Shown here: positions 22,559-24,899 of the stretch, piece by piece
Position numbering within the stretch: position 1 is the stretch's first letter
Layout: every line of letters starts with the position of its first letter
NCBI GenBank assembly: GCA_019420545.1
Contig: JAHZGZ010000177.1
Location: 1 to 24,899 of the forward strand
Reading direction: 5' to 3'
DNA length: 24,899 nucleotides
Source of the DNA: Bacteroidales bacterium
GTDB taxonomy: Bacteria; Bacteroidota; Bacteroidia; Bacteroidales; Muribaculaceae
Position numbers and translations under genes: made by a program
The notes under the pieces: model-generated
What the model saw: only the letters and a program-made list of their open reading frames with translations
What the model was told of the DNA's origin: nothing
The model's database searches: none

Positions 22559-23070
22559 ATGAGCAAGAAATTCATCTGCACCGTTTGTGGCTACGTACAC
22601 GAAGGTGACGAGGCTCCCGAAAAGTGCCCCCAGTGCGGTGCTCCCCGTTTGTAACCGAACACGTGATCGGCGTTGCCAAAGATACCGACGACCAGATGCG
22701 CGCCGACCTCAACGCCCACTTCATGGGTGAGTGCACCGAGGTAGGAATGTATCTCGCCATGTCGCGCCAGGCCGACCGCGAGGGCTATCCCGAAGTAGCC
22801 GAGGCCTTCAAGCGCTACGCATTCGAGGAGGCCGAGCACGCCTCAAAGTTCGCCGAACTCCTCGGCGAGATGGTATGGGACACCAAGACCAACCTCGAGA
22901 AGCGCATGGCTGCCGAAGCCGGTGCCAACGCCGACAAGATGCGCATCGCCAAGCGCGCCAAGGAACTGAACCTCGACGCCATCCACGATACCGTACACGA
23001 AATGGCCAAGGACGAGGCACGCCACGGACAGGGCTTCGAGGGTCTCTATAACCGCTTCTTCAAGAAGTAA
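22559..23070 (+). pseudogene. Rubrerythrin, broken by a frameshift between its two domains
   Basis: The ATG at 22559 gives an N-terminal rubredoxin-like domain, MSKKFICTVCGYVHEGDEAP then EKCPQCGAPRL, with both Cys pairs. TAA at 22652-22654 ends it after 31 residues. The ferritin-like diiron domain continues in the -1 frame, from about FVTEHVIGVAKD to the stop at 23070. It keeps iron-ligand helices GECTEVGMYLAMSRQ, FEEAEHASKF and KDEARHGQGFE. Rubrerythrin reduces hydrogen peroxide using electrons passed from the rubredoxin-type iron to the diiron site. Here the two domains are out of frame and the linker usually between them is short or missing, which suggests a small deletion or an assembly error. 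A GTG at 22624 could in principle start the second part, but without evidence of a ribosome-binding site. Confidence 0.8.
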
Positions 23071-23085
23071 TTCCCCCAAAACAAT

Positions 23086-23236
23086 AAGGTCATTAGGGTC
23101 GTTAAGGTTGTTAAAGTCCTTAACGACCCTAATCTCTTTTATGCCCTACCGACCCTAAACTCCCCTAAAATCCTTAAAGTCTCTAAAGCCCCCTAATGAC
23201 CCTAATGTCCTTAAAGCCCTTAAAGTTCCTAAAGCC
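23086..23236. repeat. 9-nt-period dyad repeat, locus 2
   Basis: The left part is AAGGTCATTAGGGTCGTTAA, then GG (23086-23107); the right part consists of complementary units (TTAACGACCCTAA, CCTTAAAG, CCCTAATG). It shares near-identical stretches with locus 1 (18222-18243). It lies between the convergent rubrerythrin and EFR1 genes and could act as a bidirectional terminator-like structure. Confidence 0.75.
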
Positions 23237-23254
23237 TAAGGCCGCTTGCCGGGC

Positions 23255-24046
23255 CTATAGCCGGACGGGGGTATGCTGCTGCTGCCCCTTGCCGACACTG
23301 AACGGCCCCCACTCTATCGCTCTTTTTGGGCAGCGGTGATAGCAGGCCAGGCACATCGTGCAGTCATTACCCCACTTCGGGGCGCCGTCAGCAACGGTGA
23401 TATTCCCCATCGGGCACACTGCCGCACATGTGCCGCAGCCATTGCAGAGGGTGCGGTCGACACGGAATCCACGGGGCGACATGAGAAACGCATTGAACAG
23501 CGGGCGCAGAATGTAGCTCTTCACCCCGGGCATGGCTCCGGGAACCACGTTGCGCATGCCGTCGGCGCGGTTGTCGGCGATGCGCGATGCTATAGAGGCG
23601 ATGGCGGCTCCAGCGTTAGCGAGCTTTTCGGCTGCCACTGCGGCAGGATCGGTGTCGAATCCAAGCAGACACACGTAGGTGTTGGGCATCGTTACCGAGA
23701 ACATGCCGCCTACCCTCCAGCCGCGGGCGCGTATCATCTTGGCCCACAGTCGGTCGGTGCGTCCGATATCGTCGCCGCAGGTGGCCATCATATGGTGTAC
23801 GGAGCCCTCTCCGGCGCCGGGAACGGCCGAAGCAAGGCTCGCGATGAACTCTGCGACCACACACGGCACACCCCACGCATGCACCGGAAACACCCATACA
23901 TTCGGCTCGTCGCCCCGTGGCGCAGGAGCCTCAGCGGCGCCGTCGAGCGCCTGACGGGTTATGCTGCACACATCCTGACCGAGCGCCCGGGCAAGCGCTT
24001 CGGCGGCGGCACGCGAGTTGCCCTGTCCTGAAAAACAGTAAACCAT
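23255..24046 (-). CDS. EFR1-type flavodoxin/ferredoxin fusion protein
   Basis: With ATG at 24046 (MVYCFSGQGNSRAAAEALAR) the protein has 263 residues. A longer in-frame start at 24115 would overlap the upstream gene and precede the flavodoxin fold, so it is rejected. The N-terminal flavodoxin-like domain has the FMN phosphate loop SGQGNS (6-11) and VFPVHAWGVP. The C-terminal part carries two [4Fe-4S] motifs: CNGCGTCAAVCP and CTMCLACYHRCP. EFR1 proteins are predicted electron carriers; partners are unknown. It starts 2 nt after the stop of the DUF2027-Smr gene, so both are probably in one operon. Rubrerythrin needs an electron donor and is adjacent but convergent; a link is speculative. Confidence 0.85.
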   Translation of the reverse strand: MVYCFSGQGNSRAAAEALARALGQDVCSITRQALDGAAEAPAPRGDEPNVWVFPVHAWGVPCVVAEFIASLASAVPGAGEGSVHHMMATCGDDIGRTDRLWAKMIRARGWRVGGMFSVTMPNTYVCLLGFDTDPAAVAAEKLANAGAAIASIASRIADNRADGMRNVVPGAMPGVKSYILRPLFNAFLMSPRGFRVDRTLCNGCGTCAAVCPMGNITVADGAPKWGNDCTMCLACYHRCPKRAIEWGPFSVGKGQQQHTPVRL

Positions 24047-24048
24047 TG

Positions 24049-24899
24049 TCAGCGGATAGTCACCTGGGTGGCTCCGAAGCCGTACTCCCGAAATGAGGCG
24101 TCCTGCACATCGCACGTTTTGTACTTATAGTTCAGCTCTTTAAGTATAGCCTTGCGGAGCACTCCCTCGCCCTTGCCGTGGATAAACACGATCTTGCGCC
24201 CTTTGTCGGCGCGGTTCTCTTCCATCACGCGGTTGAACTCGCGGAGCTGCACCTGAAGCATATCGGCATTGTCGAGTCCGGCGGTGGTGTCGAGCAGCTC
24301 CGAGATGTGGAGGTCGACCACAAGCGGCTCGTTGGCGGCGGGACGGATGTCGCGGCGGCTCACACGGCGCGCCTGCGGCTGCTCGTCGGCACGGCGCGTT
24401 GAGCGCATGGCATCCTCCAGGCGTCCGGAGTCGATGGCTATCGGTCGCTGGGGCACATCGTTGCGGATGATGTCGATAGCGATCACAGGGGTGTCGAAGT
24501 ATACGTTGTCGCGGAAACAGTGGAGCTTGAAAAATTTCGTGGTGTCGATAGCATACTCCACGGCAACAGGCGATTTCAGGCGGAACTCGCGGCCCGTTTT
24601 ATAGGCGACGTACTGCACGCTCACGCGGTCCATAGCCACAAGGTCGTCGCGGGTGATGTGCTGCACGGGCACCTGCATGTGGGGCTCGACAGGCTCGGCG
24701 AAACGGAGAGTCCACCCCTTGTCGCTGTCGGCGCGCGTGAGATAGGTGAGGAAAAGCGTGTAGTTGGAGTCGTTGACGATATATGCGTCGTATTCGGTGG
24801 TGTTGAGATGCTTTGGTTCCTCGGCCTCGAAGGCGAGCACTATGTTGAGCTTCTCGCCCTCGGGTGTATCGTCGGGGTCGGGAGCGGCCTCAGGCTTCG
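24049..24899 (-). CDS. DUF2027 / Smr-domain protein, C-terminal part (runs off right edge)
   Basis: The frame is open to the window edge: the visible start KPEAAPDPDDTPEGEKLNIV precedes a DUF2027 domain (GEKLNIVLAFEAEE, YIVNDSNYTLFLTYL). A basic/charged linker follows, with RRADEQPQARRVSRRDIR. The C-terminal Smr domain has the DLH motif (VVDLHISEL) and the HGKG motif (KIVFIHGKGEGVLRKAI). Smr domains are DNA- or RNA-nicking or binding modules, best known from MutS2; here the MutS ATPase is absent. Bacteroidales proteins of this architecture are uncharacterised. The N-terminus lies outside the window. The EFR1 gene follows directly. Confidence 0.88.
   Translation of the reverse strand, partial: KPEAAPDPDDTPEGEKLNIVLAFEAEEPKHLNTTEYDAYIVNDSNYTLFLTYLTRADSDKGWTLRFAEPVEPHMQVPVQHITRDDLVAMDRVSVQYVAYKTGREFRLKSPVAVEYAIDTTKFFKLHCFRDNVYFDTPVIAIDIIRNDVPQRPIAIDSGRLEDAMRSTRRADEQPQARRVSRRDIRPAANEPLVVDLHISELLDTTAGLDNADMLQVQLREFNRVMEENRADKGRKIVFIHGKGEGVLRKAILKELNYKYKTCDVQDASFREYGFGATQVTIR

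Overview
The window looks like chromosomal DNA of a gut Bacteroidales bacterium, most likely of the Muribaculaceae type. The grounds are Bacteroidota promoters (TTTG, about 20 nt, TAnnTTTG) upstream of several genes, a type-B ribosomal protein L31, a DUF5106 thioredoxin-like lipoprotein, a secreted protein with a Por/T9SS-like C-terminal tail, a DUF2027-Smr protein, and secreted GH95 and GH89 enzymes for host glycans. The family-level placement is inference; no rRNA or tRNA gene was seen.

Layout. 1-4664 (minus strand): the 5' part of a GH95 fucosidase, a large palindromic element, a GH89 alpha-N-acetylglucosaminidase and a DUF5106 lipoprotein. The lipoprotein overlaps the end of ilvA (4661-5866). 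Divergent from ilvA come pyrE, an SRPBCC protein, argH and a lipoprotein with a degenerate Rieske-like domain (6039-9278). 9311-10055 is an AT-rich island bracketed by inverted repeats, with a promoter, a strongly structured candidate RNA and a small membrane protein. Then come rpmE2, a biotin-dependent oxaloacetate/pyruvate carboxyl-transfer subunit and a secreted T9SS-like protein (10090-14347, minus). 14955-19994 (minus) is a compact phage-derived cassette: scaffold-like protein, SU10-type major capsid protein, connector-like protein, portal and a spanin-like lipoprotein. It starts at a perfect consensus promoter and is interrupted by a GxxExxY gene on the other strand. The right end holds pepT and miaA, a rubrerythrin broken by a frameshift, an EFR1-type flavodoxin/ferredoxin and the C-terminal part of a DUF2027-Smr protein.

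The most unusual content is intergenic. At least five elements (about 839-1264, 9311-10055, 14651-14919, 16779-16902 and 17374-17502) are bounded by inverted arms made of 9-nt units (CACAGAG plus 2 nt), usually three per arm. Inside or near some of them are five copies of a REP-like hairpin: a GTAG foot, GAG, an 8-bp stem and a 3-nt loop. Base changes in its stem are compensatory. A second module, GGGAGGGCG...CTTTAG, forms perfect inverted arms of 24-28 nt. Two elements carry or bracket genes: the small membrane protein, and the GxxExxY PD-(D/E)XK-like protein lying between two nearly identical ~125-bp copies. Together they suggest a modular family of non-autonomous mobile or structured elements. 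A second, unrelated 9-nt-period dyad repeat lies at 18160-18346 and 23086-23236.

Two housekeeping genes, rpmE2 and rubrerythrin, show apparent frameshifts. These may be real lesions or assembly errors.
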